Source: an uncultured Lachnospiraceae bacterium (GTDB lineage Bacteria > Bacillota > Clostridia > Lachnospirales > Lachnospiraceae). From it: DNA of 64,000 bases. This document shows, piece by piece, positions 42,891 through 52,248 of the stretch. The position numbers and the translations under genes were made by a program. The DNA lies in NCBI GenBank assembly GCA_910587295.1, contig CAJULP010000077.1, forward strand, positions 1 to 64,000. The letters are read 5' to 3'. Each line of letters opens with the position of its first letter. Within the stretch, counting starts at the first letter, position 1. A model generated the notes under the pieces. That model searched no databases and was not told where the DNA came from. It saw only the letters and a list, made by a program, of their open reading frames with translations.

Positions 42891-42952
42891 GACCGTATTA
42901 TTTGGCTGTGGTAAAATAATACAATCTTAGAAGAGAGATTCGGAAGGAATTT

Positions 42953-44710
42953 ATGGGCAAGATAATTAAGAAACTGATGGTGCTGCTTGATAAGCGGCAA
43001 AAAAGAATCATGCTCCTTTTGGTCATCCTGATGCTGATCGGCGCGGTGCTTGAAACGGCGGGGGTCTCTTTGGTGATCCCGGTGCTTAATGTGGTGATGG
43101 ACGAGCATGCGGTGGAGAATAAGGAATACTTAAGGGTGGTCTGCGATATTTTCCATATCGGGTATGAGGATACGAAAAGCCTTATGATCGTTACCATGCT
43201 GGCGTTGATCGGTGTGTTTGTCATAAAGAACGTGTTTTTATTTTTCCAGCAGAAGGCCCAGCTTAAGTTCGTATATACCAACCAGTTTGCCACATCCAGA
43301 AGGATGATGATCAATTTTATGCAGCGGCCCTATGAATATTATTTAAATGCGGATACTTCCGTGATCCAAAGAAGCATTACTTCCGACGTGAATAATATGT
43401 ATGGCTTGATTCTTGCATTGCTCCAGTTGTTCAGCGAGGTCATTATCTTTGTATGCCTGGCTGCGGTAAGCCTTGTGGCCGATGTGTGGATGACGGTGAC
43501 GGTGACGGTACTTTTGGTGGTGGTGCTTGGTGTGATCAAATATATCTTAAAGCCCATCATGAAAAAAGCCGGGGAGGAAAATCAGGATTTTTACAGCGGG
43601 CTGTATAAATGGATCGATCAGTCGGTGATGGGCATCAAGGAGATCAAGGTTGCCAATAAGGAAAATTATTTTATCAATGAATACGCCAAGTGCGGCGCAG
43701 GCTATGTAAATGCGGTGCAAAGGTACAATCTGTATAATGCCACTCCCCGTCTTTTGATTGAGACGGTGGCGATTGCAAGCATGATCTTATATATGATGTT
43801 CCGGCTTCTTGGCGGAACGGCGGTGGCACAGATCGTGCCTCAGGTAGGGGCCCTTGCGGTGGCGGCAATGCGGCTGATTCCCTGCGCAAACAGGATCAAT
43901 AACCATTTGACATCTATTTCTTATTTCGAACCGTTTTTTATGGGGGTCAGCGACAACCTGCAGGATGAGATCCGGGATGAGAATGTAAATTATGATCTTG
44001 CGGCGTATCAGAAAAAGAGCCATGTAGAGAAGCTGGAGATCAAAGATAAGATTGAACTGAAAGATATTGTGTTCCAATATCCCAATACGGATGTGCGTAT
44101 TTTTGATCATGCGGACATGGAGATCCCAATCGGGAAATCCGTAGGGATCGTGGGAACATCCGGTGCTGGGAAAACCACGGTGGTGGATATTCTGCTTGGG
44201 CTTTTACGGCTTCAGGGCGGGGAGATCCTTGCGGATGGCGTGGAGGTCAGGAAGCATTATCATTCCTGGCTTAAGAACATCGGTTATATTCCTCAGAGCA
44301 TCTTCATGGTGGATTCTACCATCCGCAAGAACGTTGCTTTCGGTTATGGGGATGATGAGATTGATGACGATAAAGTATGGCGGGCCTTAAAAGAGGCCCA
44401 GCTTGACGAATTTGTAAGGGGGCTTCCGGAAGGCCTTGACACCGGGATCGGGGAGCGCGGCATCCGGATTTCCGGCGGCCAGCGGCAGAGGATCGGCATT
44501 GCAAGAGCGCTGTTTGAAGATCCGGAGGTTTTGGTCCTGGATGAGGCAACATCTGCTCTTGATAACGATACGGAAGCAGCGATCATGGATTCGATTAACC
44601 GGCTTCACGGCAAAAAGACACTGATCATTATTGCCCATCGGCTGCAGACCATTGAAAAGTGTGACATGGTCTACCGGGTTGAGCACGGGAAGGTGATGAG
44701 GGAGCGGTAA
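42953..44710 (+). CDS. ABC-type lipid-linked glycan flippase (PglK/MsbA-like)
   Basis: The 585-residue half-transporter has six membrane helices in residues 1-320 and a nucleotide-binding domain with Walker A GTSGAGKTT, the signature RISGGQRQRIGIARAL, Walker B VLVLDEATSALD and switch His in IIAHRL. The sequence is closest in feel to PglK, which flips lipid-linked oligosaccharide across the membrane. PglF-, PglE- and PglC-like genes are in the same block, which supports that role. The stop shares bases with the next ATG (TAATG). Confidence 0.86.
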   Translation: MGKIIKKLMVLLDKRQKRIMLLLVILMLIGAVLETAGVSLVIPVLNVVMDEHAVENKEYLRVVCDIFHIGYEDTKSLMIVTMLALIGVFVIKNVFLFFQQKAQLKFVYTNQFATSRRMMINFMQRPYEYYLNADTSVIQRSITSDVNNMYGLILALLQLFSEVIIFVCLAAVSLVADVWMTVTVTVLLVVVLGVIKYILKPIMKKAGEENQDFYSGLYKWIDQSVMGIKEIKVANKENYFINEYAKCGAGYVNAVQRYNLYNATPRLLIETVAIASMILYMMFRLLGGTAVAQIVPQVGALAVAAMRLIPCANRINNHLTSISYFEPFFMGVSDNLQDEIRDENVNYDLAAYQKKSHVEKLEIKDKIELKDIVFQYPNTDVRIFDHADMEIPIGKSVGIVGTSGAGKTTVVDILLGLLRLQGGEILADGVEVRKHYHSWLKNIGYIPQSIFMVDSTIRKNVAFGYGDDEIDDDKVWRALKEAQLDEFVRGLPEGLDTGIGERGIRISGGQRQRIGIARALFEDPEVLVLDEATSALDNDTEAAIMDSINRLHGKKTLIIIAHRLQTIEKCDMVYRVEHGKVMRER

Positions 44711-45885
44711 TGGCGGAAAAAAAGCGCATGGCAAATTATGAGCTGCTGCGGGCAGTGGCGATGCTGATGGTGGTGGTACTGCATTTTTTGACCCACTCCC
44801 AAAGTCTTTTGGAAGCGGGGGAGCGGGATTCGTTCAACCTGGTTACCCTGGTGGGAACAGCTCTTGAGTTTTTTTCCATTGCGGCGGTAAACACTTATGT
44901 ACTGATCAGCGGTTATTTTGGGGTAAAAAGCAGCTTCCGCCCTTCCAAGGCGGTGTCCTTACTGCTTCAGATCTGGTTTTACGCACTGCTTGTTCCGCTG
45001 GTATTAAAGATGATTTTCCCGGCAGGGCTTCCTGTGGTGGAAGGGGCTTTGCCCGCAGGGCAGGATCTGCAGGGAGTCTATCGATGGATCCGGTATTTGG
45101 TTCCTGTAGAAACCGAGCATTATTGGTTTGCCACTTCTTATTTTATGCTGTATCTTTTGACTCCGGTGTTAAACGGGGCGGTAAAGGTCATGTCTAAACG
45201 GCAGCTCCAGATTACCCTTACCGGGTTATTGATCTTATTTTGCGGGATCAAGAGCATAAGTCCGGTGGTCTTTGCCTTTGACAAGTATGGGTACGACCTT
45301 AGCTGGTTTATCTGCGTTTATCTCACAGCCGCTTATCTGGGACTTTACGGGTGTCCGTTATTGGAAAAGCGGGGCTGGCTCCTTTATGTTGGATGCAGTA
45401 TAGGCAGTATGGCTGTCAACTTGGGTATGTACTGGCTGTCATTAAAAAATGACAGTTTCGTTTATTATTTTTCCGTGCCTTACCATTACAATTTTCTTCT
45501 CTGCCTGTTATCAGCCATAGGATTGTTTTATGGATTTTCCGGGCTGCGGATCAGGGAAGGGCGGATGGCAGACCTGGCAAGGAAGGCGGGGGCCTTGTGC
45601 TTTGGCGTTTACCTGCTCCATGAGCATGTGGATCTGCGTTACCGCTGGTATGGGTGGATCAAGGGTGTGGTCAATCCTTCGGGGAAAACCGGTTTGGGGA
45701 TTTTCTTTTTGGAGTTGTTTTCCTGTGTGGCGATTCTTTTTACCGCAGGGATATTCATAGAATATGTCAGGACGGTCCTTTTTCAGGCGGTGGGGAAGCG
45801 GTTACAAAACACGGCTGTTGTCCGGTTTTTAAAGGGGCTTGACCGGGAAATGAGAGCAGATGGGCAGAAAGGAAAAGGGGAATGA
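44710..45885 (+). CDS. Membrane O-acyltransferase (acyltransferase 3 family)
   Basis: The 391-residue protein has about ten membrane helices. It starts YELLRAVAMLMVVVLHF with the family's conserved Arg and His in the first helix. Relatives such as OafA add acetyl or other acyl groups to surface polysaccharides. It is coupled to the ABC flippase gene before it and to the next gene by an ATGA overlap. The site it modifies is unknown. Confidence 0.85.
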   Translation: MAEKKRMANYELLRAVAMLMVVVLHFLTHSQSLLEAGERDSFNLVTLVGTALEFFSIAAVNTYVLISGYFGVKSSFRPSKAVSLLLQIWFYALLVPLVLKMIFPAGLPVVEGALPAGQDLQGVYRWIRYLVPVETEHYWFATSYFMLYLLTPVLNGAVKVMSKRQLQITLTGLLILFCGIKSISPVVFAFDKYGYDLSWFICVYLTAAYLGLYGCPLLEKRGWLLYVGCSIGSMAVNLGMYWLSLKNDSFVYYFSVPYHYNFLLCLLSAIGLFYGFSGLRIREGRMADLARKAGALCFGVYLLHEHVDLRYRWYGWIKGVVNPSGKTGLGIFFLELFSCVAILFTAGIFIEYVRTVLFQAVGKRLQNTAVVRFLKGLDREMRADGQKGKGE

Positions 45886-47690
45886 AGTTTAGTGGCAATG
45901 ATCTGAAAAAACAGATGATATGGGGCAGTTTTTTTTCGAATGTGGTATTTCCGCTGGCCCTTTTATTGTTTCCGCTTGTCAAGGCAAATCAGGGTATTGA
46001 CCTGACGGATACCGGTTACAGTCTGGGGAATTATCGTTTTTTCACCCCAAATGGCGGAATCTGGACGCTGCTTACCTTTCTTTCTAACGTGGCAGGGGCT
46101 GCCTTATCGAAACTGCCCTATGGCGGCACAATGTTTGGAATGAAACTCTACACAGGGCTTATTGTCAGCTTTGCGGCGCTTTTGGGGTATCGTTTTTTTA
46201 AGACCAAGATGCCCCCCTGGCTTGCTTTTGTGGGGGAATTGGCGGCGATTGGATTTTGCTGGTGCCCTACGGTGATCCTTTATAATTACCTGACATATCT
46301 GTTGTTTTTGCTGGGGGCGGTTTTGCTGTTCCGGGGGCTTGCCGGAGGAAGGAATGGCTGTCTTTTATTTGCCGGAGTAATCTTAGGGATCAATGTATTT
46401 GTTCGTTTTCCGGGCAATGTGCTGGAAGCGGGACTTATTTTGGCGTTGTGGTATTACGGGGCGTTAAAGAAAAAGAGTGCGAAGCAGATTGCCGGGGAGA
46501 CAGGGATCTGTATGGCAGGGTATCTGGCGGCTCTTGTTTTGATGCTTTTGGTGGTTTCCCTGTTTTATGGCCCTTCGGCCCTTCGGGATATGATTGCCGG
46601 CGTGGCAGGGATATCCGGCAATGCCTCTGATTATACGCTGGGGGAAATGCTTTTGTCTATTTTAAGTGCATATGCACATGGGATGCAGTGGATGCTGTAT
46701 CTGTTTTTATGCGTTCTGCCGGGCATCCCCTTTCTGGTGATCTGGGAAGGGAAATATCTGCGGCTCCGGAAGGTTGTGTACTGTTTGTGTATCCCTGTGC
46801 TTTTCTTTGTCCTTGGGAAATGGGGGATGTACAATTTTCGGTATTACCAAAAGGAATCCGGCCTTCAGTGGGGGGCGGTGTTCCTGTTATTGACATTGTT
46901 TGTATTGGTGTGGATGCTGTTTACCGGGATGCTGGATGATGAATGGCGGCTGATTGGCTGCATCGCCCTTATCATATTGCTGGTTACTCCCTTAGGGAGC
47001 AACAACCATATCTGGCCGGTGCTGAACAATTTGTTTTTTATTGCGCCGGTGGCTTTGTGGATGGTCTACCGTTTTGTAAGATGGGGAAGGACTTATCTGG
47101 ATCTTACGCAAAAGGTACCTTTATTTCCCGCAAAGGCAATGTGTGCCGGTATCGTCATCGCGTTTTTGGTTCAGGCGGTGGGGCTTGGCTTCGGGTATGT
47201 GTTTTTGGACGGGGAGACGGGGGAGACACGTTCTTTCCGGGTGACGGGAAATCATGTGCTGGAAGGGATGCTGACCACCAACATGAACGGGGAGGTATTG
47301 GAGGAGATTACCGCTTACATGACGGAAAATATGACGGAATACGGTAAAAAGGGATTGATTTTGTACGGGAATATCCCGGGGCTTGCCTATTATCTGGATA
47401 TGCCTCCGGCTATCTATACCACCTGGGCGGATCTGGACAGTAACCCTTATGACAGGCTGGAAGAAGAACTTTCGGAAATCAGCCTGGGTATGGGGGATGA
47501 TAGGCCGTTGGTGGTCATTACCCCGAAGCTGGATGCGTTCCTTGCAGGGAATGAGGAGGCTATGGACTTTTGGGGAACGGACCGGGCGGCTTGCGAACAG
47601 GATAAGAAGCTGGGGGTGATCGGGCGTTTTCTTTCGGAAAATGCCTATGAACAGGTTTTTGCAAATGAAGCTTTTATAGTCTACAAATAA
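45882..47690 (+). CDS. Polytopic membrane protein, GT-C-like
   Basis: The 602-residue protein has about twelve membrane helices over residues 1-445 and an outside C-terminal domain (about 450-602, with LDMPPAIYTTWADLDSNPYD). An acidic loop NQGIDLTDTGYSLGNY follows the first helix, as in GT-C glycosyltransferases that use lipid-phosphate sugars. I recognise no exact family. It is coupled to its upstream neighbour by ATGA and is followed by wecE. Confidence 0.65.
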   Translation: MKFSGNDLKKQMIWGSFFSNVVFPLALLLFPLVKANQGIDLTDTGYSLGNYRFFTPNGGIWTLLTFLSNVAGAALSKLPYGGTMFGMKLYTGLIVSFAALLGYRFFKTKMPPWLAFVGELAAIGFCWCPTVILYNYLTYLLFLLGAVLLFRGLAGGRNGCLLFAGVILGINVFVRFPGNVLEAGLILALWYYGALKKKSAKQIAGETGICMAGYLAALVLMLLVVSLFYGPSALRDMIAGVAGISGNASDYTLGEMLLSILSAYAHGMQWMLYLFLCVLPGIPFLVIWEGKYLRLRKVVYCLCIPVLFFVLGKWGMYNFRYYQKESGLQWGAVFLLLTLFVLVWMLFTGMLDDEWRLIGCIALIILLVTPLGSNNHIWPVLNNLFFIAPVALWMVYRFVRWGRTYLDLTQKVPLFPAKAMCAGIVIAFLVQAVGLGFGYVFLDGETGETRSFRVTGNHVLEGMLTTNMNGEVLEEITAYMTENMTEYGKKGLILYGNIPGLAYYLDMPPAIYTTWADLDSNPYDRLEEELSEISLGMGDDRPLVVITPKLDAFLAGNEEAMDFWGTDRAACEQDKKLGVIGRFLSENAYEQVFANEAFIVYK

Positions 47691-47706
47691 AACCAAAGGG
47701 AGAGGA

Positions 47707-48849
47707 ATGGGTATCAACATGATTCGTTTTAATGTACCGCCCTATACAGGGAAGGAAATGGAATATATCAAACAGGCAGTGGATCATATGCATATCTGCG
47801 GGGATGGAGAGTTCACGAAAAAGTGCAGTGAGTACCTGGAGCGGATCACGGGAACCGCCAAGTGCCTGCTTACCACTTCCTGCACCCATGCGCTGGAGAT
47901 GGCAGCGCTTCTTTGTGATATCAAAGAAGGGGATGAGGTGATCCTGCCGTCCTATACCTTTGTTTCAACAGCGGACGCTTTCGTGTTAAGGGGGGCGGTT
48001 CCGGTATTTGTGGATATCCGCCCGGATACCATGAACATAGATGAAAACTTGATCGAGGCGGCCATTACGGAGCGGACCAAAGCCATTGCCGTTGTCCATT
48101 ACGCAGGGGTTGCCTGCGAGATGGACAAGATCATGGAGATTGCGGGAAAGTATGGACTCAGGGTGGTGGAGGACGCTGCCCAGGCGATCATGTGCACCTA
48201 TAAGGGGAAGCCTTTAGGAACCTTTGGCGATTTTGGCTGTTTTAGCTTTCATGAGACCAAGAACTTCAGTATGGGAGAAGGGGGCGCATTGCTGATCCGG
48301 GATGAAAAATATATTGAGGACGCGGAGATCTTAAGGGAGAAGGGAACGGACAGGAGTAAATATTTCCGGGGCCAGGTGGACAAGTACCGTTGGATGAATT
48401 ATGGTTCTTCTTACCTTCCCAGCGATATGAACGCGGCTTATCTCTATTCTCAGTTTGAGATGGCAGATAGGATCAATGAAGTCCGGGTGGCAAGATGGGA
48501 TCAGTATCACAGGCTGTTAAAGCCTCTTGCGGATGCAGGGAAGATTACATTGCCTTTTGTTCCCGAGGGCTGTGAGCATAACGGGCATATGTTTTATATT
48601 AAGGCAAAGGATCTAAAGGAAAGGACAGAACTGATCCGGTTTTTGAAGGAAAAGGATATTCTGTCGGTGTTTCATTATGTTCCCCTTCATTCTGCTCCGG
48701 CAGGGGTGAAGTTTGGGCGTTTTCACGGGGAAGATAAGTATACCACGGCAGAGAGTGAAAGGCTTTTGCGGCTTCCCATGTTTTATCAATTGACCAAAGA
48801 TCAGGCAGATTACATTGCGGACAAGGTAAAGGAATTTTATGGCGCTTAA
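47707..48849 (+). CDS. wecE: dTDP-4-amino-4,6-dideoxygalactose transaminase
   Basis: The 380-residue PLP enzyme matches WecE/RffA over its whole length: FNVPPYTGKEMEYI, TTSCTHALEMAALL, PSYTFVSTADAFVLRG, VHYAGVACEMD, the PLP Lys in FHETKNFSMGEGGA, EKGTDRSKYFRGQVDKY and SERLLRLPMFY. It makes dTDP-Fuc4N from dTDP-4-keto-6-deoxyglucose. The RmlA/RmlB genes needed for the precursor are not in the window. ATG 47719 (MIRFNVPP) fits the family start better; ATG 47707 fits the AGGGAG site. A GNAT gene two places downstream could N-acylate the product. Confidence 0.92.
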   Translation: MGINMIRFNVPPYTGKEMEYIKQAVDHMHICGDGEFTKKCSEYLERITGTAKCLLTTSCTHALEMAALLCDIKEGDEVILPSYTFVSTADAFVLRGAVPVFVDIRPDTMNIDENLIEAAITERTKAIAVVHYAGVACEMDKIMEIAGKYGLRVVEDAAQAIMCTYKGKPLGTFGDFGCFSFHETKNFSMGEGGALLIRDEKYIEDAEILREKGTDRSKYFRGQVDKYRWMNYGSSYLPSDMNAAYLYSQFEMADRINEVRVARWDQYHRLLKPLADAGKITLPFVPEGCEHNGHMFYIKAKDLKERTELIRFLKEKDILSVFHYVPLHSAPAGVKFGRFHGEDKYTTAESERLLRLPMFYQLTKDQADYIADKVKEFYGA

Positions 48850-50656
48850 AAAACGGTTTTGGCAAGAGGAAAACTGGATATGGGCTTTACTGGCGGTGGC
48901 TTTCTTAGGGCTTTGCGTGGGCATTTGCTTTGATTATTATTATGACTTAAACGATGATGTGCTGATGAAGGATATTCTGGCCGGCGTATATACGGGAGAG
49001 CCGGAGGGGCATAATATCCAGATGCATTGGCCCATCAGCGCCCTGATCAGCCTTTTTTACCGGGTGGCAGGGGATCTTCCCTGGTATGGGATATTTTTAT
49101 GTTTTTGCCACTTTGGCGGCATCTTTTTGATCATCCGGCGGGCGGTGTGCCTGTGCGGGAAGCGCTTTGGGAAGGTATTTGCGGCGCTTTGTTTTGGGAG
49201 TTTTTTTGGGAGCTTTTTTTTGGAGCATCTGGTCTATGCCCAGTATACCGTGACCTGTACGCTGCTTGCCGCAGCGGCGTCATTTCTGTTCTACACCACA
49301 AAGAGCGAGCTAAGTCCTCTATTGTTTATCAAAAAAAATATCCCGGCGGTTCTGCTGGTGTGGACGGCATACCTGATCCGCTCGGAGATGCTGCTTTTGG
49401 CGCTGCCTATGATCTGTGTGGCAGGGGTGGCCAAGTGGAGCTGCGAAAAGGGCGGTTACACGCAGGGGGTGGCTTTTGCGGGAAGTGAAGGGGCAGGAAA
49501 CGGCAGAAGGATTCTGACAAAGGAAAATGTGATAAAATATTTTGGCACGTTTGGGCTTATTTTACTGGGAATCCTTTTGGGGCAGGCAGTGCATATGCTG
49601 GCCTATGGTTCTGCGGAATGGAAGGCCTTTACCGAATTTTTTGATAACCGGACTGAGCTTTACGATTTTCAAAAACCTCCGGTATATGAAGGGAATGAGG
49701 AGTTTTATGAGCGCATCGGCATTACGGAAAGTGAACGGATCTTGTTTGACAATTATAATTTTGGGTTAGATGATGAGATCGATGAGACCATGGTGGGGGA
49801 GATTGCCCTTTACGCAGGGCAGCTGCGCAAAGAAACAACACCGTTTTTGGGAAATCTTGCCGCAAAGCTGAAAGCTTACGGTTATCGGTTTTTCCATGGA
49901 CCGGGAGCTGCAGGCAGTGATTATCCGTGGAATTATCTGGTGATCCTGGGGTATCTTGCAGTGATCCTGATGGCAGTTACAAAAGACATATGGGGTGCTT
50001 TTTTCAGGCTGGCGCTTTTGTTTTTTGTCCGGTCCGGCTTATGGATGTATATTTTATGGGGGGAGAGGGATCCGGTGAGAATCACTCATTCCCTGTATCT
50101 GATGGAAATTACGATTCTGGCGGCAATGGCCTTTGGGCAGTGGAAGGAGATCCGTGATGAGGGGAGGAAGAAGTGGTCCGGCACCTTGACGCTGGCAGCT
50201 TTTTCCCTGTTGATCTTGTCGGTACTGCCGGCAAGCGTCCGGCAGGTGGGCGCCGAACAGGACAGGCGCCGGGAAGTCAACGCCCCTTATCAGGAATTAT
50301 ATGCATATCTTTCTGACAGGGAGAATCAGGGGAACTTTTATCTGATCGATGTGTATTCTTCTGTTGCTTACTCGGAAAAAATGTTTGAAGAAGTGGACAA
50401 CTCTCTGGATAATTATGATATTATGGGAGGGTGGGCATGTAAAAGCCCTCTTTGGAAGAAAAAACTTGCGGCTTTTGACATTGAAAGCATGGAACAGGCG
50501 TTAAAGGATCGGGAAAATGTCTACTTTGTGAGAAAGAAAAGTGAAGACATGGATTGGCTTCCTGCTTACTATGAAGGGCATGGAACGCCCATTGAAACAA
50601 AGCTGGTAAAACAGCTGGCAGATTTTGAAATCTATGCGGTGAGCGGCAGATCGTGA
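48839..50656 (+). CDS. Polytopic membrane protein with outside C-terminal domain
   Basis: The 605-residue protein has about ten membrane helices. A loop after helix 1 holds YYDLNDDVLMKDILAGVYTG, with the acidic residues typical of GT-C type active sites. A soluble part after about residue 470 (VNAPYQELYAYLSDREN, then VYSSVAYSEKMFEE) should lie outside. I know no named family. The start overlaps the wecE stop by 11 bases. It probably transfers or polymerises sugars of this block, by position only. Confidence 0.65.
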   Translation: MALKKRFWQEENWIWALLAVAFLGLCVGICFDYYYDLNDDVLMKDILAGVYTGEPEGHNIQMHWPISALISLFYRVAGDLPWYGIFLCFCHFGGIFLIIRRAVCLCGKRFGKVFAALCFGSFFGSFFLEHLVYAQYTVTCTLLAAAASFLFYTTKSELSPLLFIKKNIPAVLLVWTAYLIRSEMLLLALPMICVAGVAKWSCEKGGYTQGVAFAGSEGAGNGRRILTKENVIKYFGTFGLILLGILLGQAVHMLAYGSAEWKAFTEFFDNRTELYDFQKPPVYEGNEEFYERIGITESERILFDNYNFGLDDEIDETMVGEIALYAGQLRKETTPFLGNLAAKLKAYGYRFFHGPGAAGSDYPWNYLVILGYLAVILMAVTKDIWGAFFRLALLFFVRSGLWMYILWGERDPVRITHSLYLMEITILAAMAFGQWKEIRDEGRKKWSGTLTLAAFSLLILSVLPASVRQVGAEQDRRREVNAPYQELYAYLSDRENQGNFYLIDVYSSVAYSEKMFEEVDNSLDNYDIMGGWACKSPLWKKKLAAFDIESMEQALKDRENVYFVRKKSEDMDWLPAYYEGHGTPIETKLVKQLADFEIYAVSGRS

Positions 50657-50688
50657 GCAGGTATTGACAGAATAGGAGTGGTTTGAGG

Positions 50689-51231
50689 ATGGGCCAGGAG
50701 AAGGAAGATCCGGTTTTGGAGGATGAAGGGATTTTACTCAAACGGATGGATGAGGATGATACCGAAAATATCATCCGATGGCGGAATACGGAGTTTGTGC
50801 GCCGCAATTTTATCTATCAGAAACCCTTTACGAAAAAAGGGCATGAAAACTGGATCCGGGAAATGATCCGGACAGGGAAGGCTGTCCAGTTTATGATTGT
50901 CAGGAAGGATCTGGGAGAGCCTGTTGGCAGTGTGTACCTGCGGGATATTGACAGGACTCATAACAAGGCGGAATATGGGATTTTTATCGGGGAGAAGGAT
51001 GCCCTTGGCAGGGGATATGGAACCCGGGCGGCAAAACTGATGATCCGGTATGGGTTTGAAACCTTAGGGCTTCACAAACTGATGCTCCGGGTGCTTGCGG
51101 AAAATATCCCGGCGATCAAAAGCTACGAAAAGGCCGGATTTGTCCGTGAAGCTTATCTGAAGGATGAAGTGTTTTTGGATGGGCAGTACAAAGATGTGGT
51201 TTATATGGCGGTGATCAAGTTTGGAAGTTAA
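50689..51231 (+). CDS. GNAT-family N-acetyltransferase (RimJ/RimL-like)
   Basis: The 180-residue protein has the GNAT core: GILLKRMDEDD, IRWRNTEFVRRN, the acetyl-CoA loop GRGYGTRAAKLM and LHKLMLRVLAENIPAIKSYEKAGF. Similar enzymes include PseH (acetylating the PseC product), WecD-like enzymes that acetylate Fuc4N, and unrelated ribosomal-protein acetyltransferases. It is close to wecE, so Fuc4N is the likeliest substrate, but PseH activity cannot be ruled out. I choose ATG 50689 after AGGAGTGG over TTG 50683. Confidence 0.8.
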   Translation: MGQEKEDPVLEDEGILLKRMDEDDTENIIRWRNTEFVRRNFIYQKPFTKKGHENWIREMIRTGKAVQFMIVRKDLGEPVGSVYLRDIDRTHNKAEYGIFIGEKDALGRGYGTRAAKLMIRYGFETLGLHKLMLRVLAENIPAIKSYEKAGFVREAYLKDEVFLDGQYKDVVYMAVIKFGS

Positions 51232-51240
51232 CTTCCAAAC
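51219..51240 (+). repeat. Perfect palindrome at the end of the GNAT gene
   Basis: Two 11-base arms (GTTTGGAAGTT and its complement) meet without a loop and include the stop codon. A second hairpin, ATCGCAAGC-CCG-GCTTGTGAT, follows at about 51257-51278. Either could slow or stop transcription between the GNAT and the GT2 gene. No T run is seen. Confidence 0.55.
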
Positions 51241-51291
51241 TCTCTATTGGTGCAGTATCGCAAGCCCGGCTTGTGATATGCAGAGGAGAAA

Positions 51292-52248
51292 ATGATGAAA
51301 ATGATTAGTTTTGTGATTCCCTGTTACCGGTCCGGGGAGACCCTTCCCGACGTGGTGAAGGAAATCCGGGATACTATGGGGAAATTAAATGGCTATGCTT
51401 ATGAGATCGTGCTGGTAAACGACTGTTCACCGGACGATACCTTTGAGGTCATTAAAAAGCTCTGTGGGGAAAATAATAATATCACGGGTATCAGCCTGGC
51501 AAAAAATTTCGGGCAGCATGGCGCTTTGATGGCAGGCTTCCATTATGCAAAAGGGGATATCACGATCTGCTTGGATGACGACGGACAGACTCCGGCGGAG
51601 GAAGCCGGGAAACTGATCGAAGCCATTGAAAAGGGGGCGGATGTGGTGTATGCAAGGTACGTCCACAAGCATCATTCCGGTTTTCGGAACTTTGGAAGCC
51701 ATGTAAATGAAGTGATGACACGTATTATGTTAGGGAAGCCCAAGGACCTTTATGTATCCAGTTATTTTGCCGCAAGAAGGTTTGTGGTGGAGGAGATTAT
51801 CCGGTATGAGCACGCTTACCCTTATGTGATCGGGCTGGTGCTGCGCACCACGAAAAATATCGTGAATGTGGAAGTAAAGCACAGAGACCGCTGGGCCGGA
51901 ACTTCCGGTTATAATTTAAGGAAGCTGTTTGGCCTTTGGTTTAACGGTTTTACGGCTTTTAGTGTGAAACCTCTTCGGATTGCCACGGTGTCAGGGGCGG
52001 TTTTTGCGGGGCTTGGCTTTTTGTATGGGATTTATACCATTATCAAGAAAATTTTCATCAACCCTCCGGGCCTGGTGACGGGGTTTAGCGCCCTGATGTC
52101 GGTGTTGGTGTTTATGGGCGGTATGCTGATGCTGATGCTGGGATTGGTGGGGGAATATATGGGAAGGATGTATCTTTCCATGAACCGGTCGCCTCAGTAT
52201 GTGATCCGGGAAATGGCAGGAGGGGCACAATGCGGACAGGAAGAGTGA
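51292..52248 (+). CDS. GtrB/ArnC-like undecaprenyl-phosphate sugar transferase
   Basis: The 318-residue protein has a GT-A domain (FVIPCYRSGETL, LVNDCSPDDTFEV, KNFGQHGALMAGF, ICLDDDGQTPAEEAGKL) and two C-terminal membrane helices (about 228-250 and 262-290). The order and spacing match GtrB and ArnC, which load a sugar onto undecaprenyl phosphate. A coupled polytopic protein follows, as in GtrB systems. AGGAGA precedes the ATG. The sugar is unknown. Confidence 0.88.
   Translation: MMKMISFVIPCYRSGETLPDVVKEIRDTMGKLNGYAYEIVLVNDCSPDDTFEVIKKLCGENNNITGISLAKNFGQHGALMAGFHYAKGDITICLDDDGQTPAEEAGKLIEAIEKGADVVYARYVHKHHSGFRNFGSHVNEVMTRIMLGKPKDLYVSSYFAARRFVVEEIIRYEHAYPYVIGLVLRTTKNIVNVEVKHRDRWAGTSGYNLRKLFGLWFNGFTAFSVKPLRIATVSGAVFAGLGFLYGIYTIIKKIFINPPGLVTGFSALMSVLVFMGGMLMLMLGLVGEYMGRMYLSMNRSPQYVIREMAGGAQCGQEE

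Noticed and set aside
50689..51231. Assigning the GNAT gene as PseH
   Set aside because: It lies 12 kb from the pse genes and close to wecE, and the RimJ/RimL family is too broad for a firm call from motifs alone.
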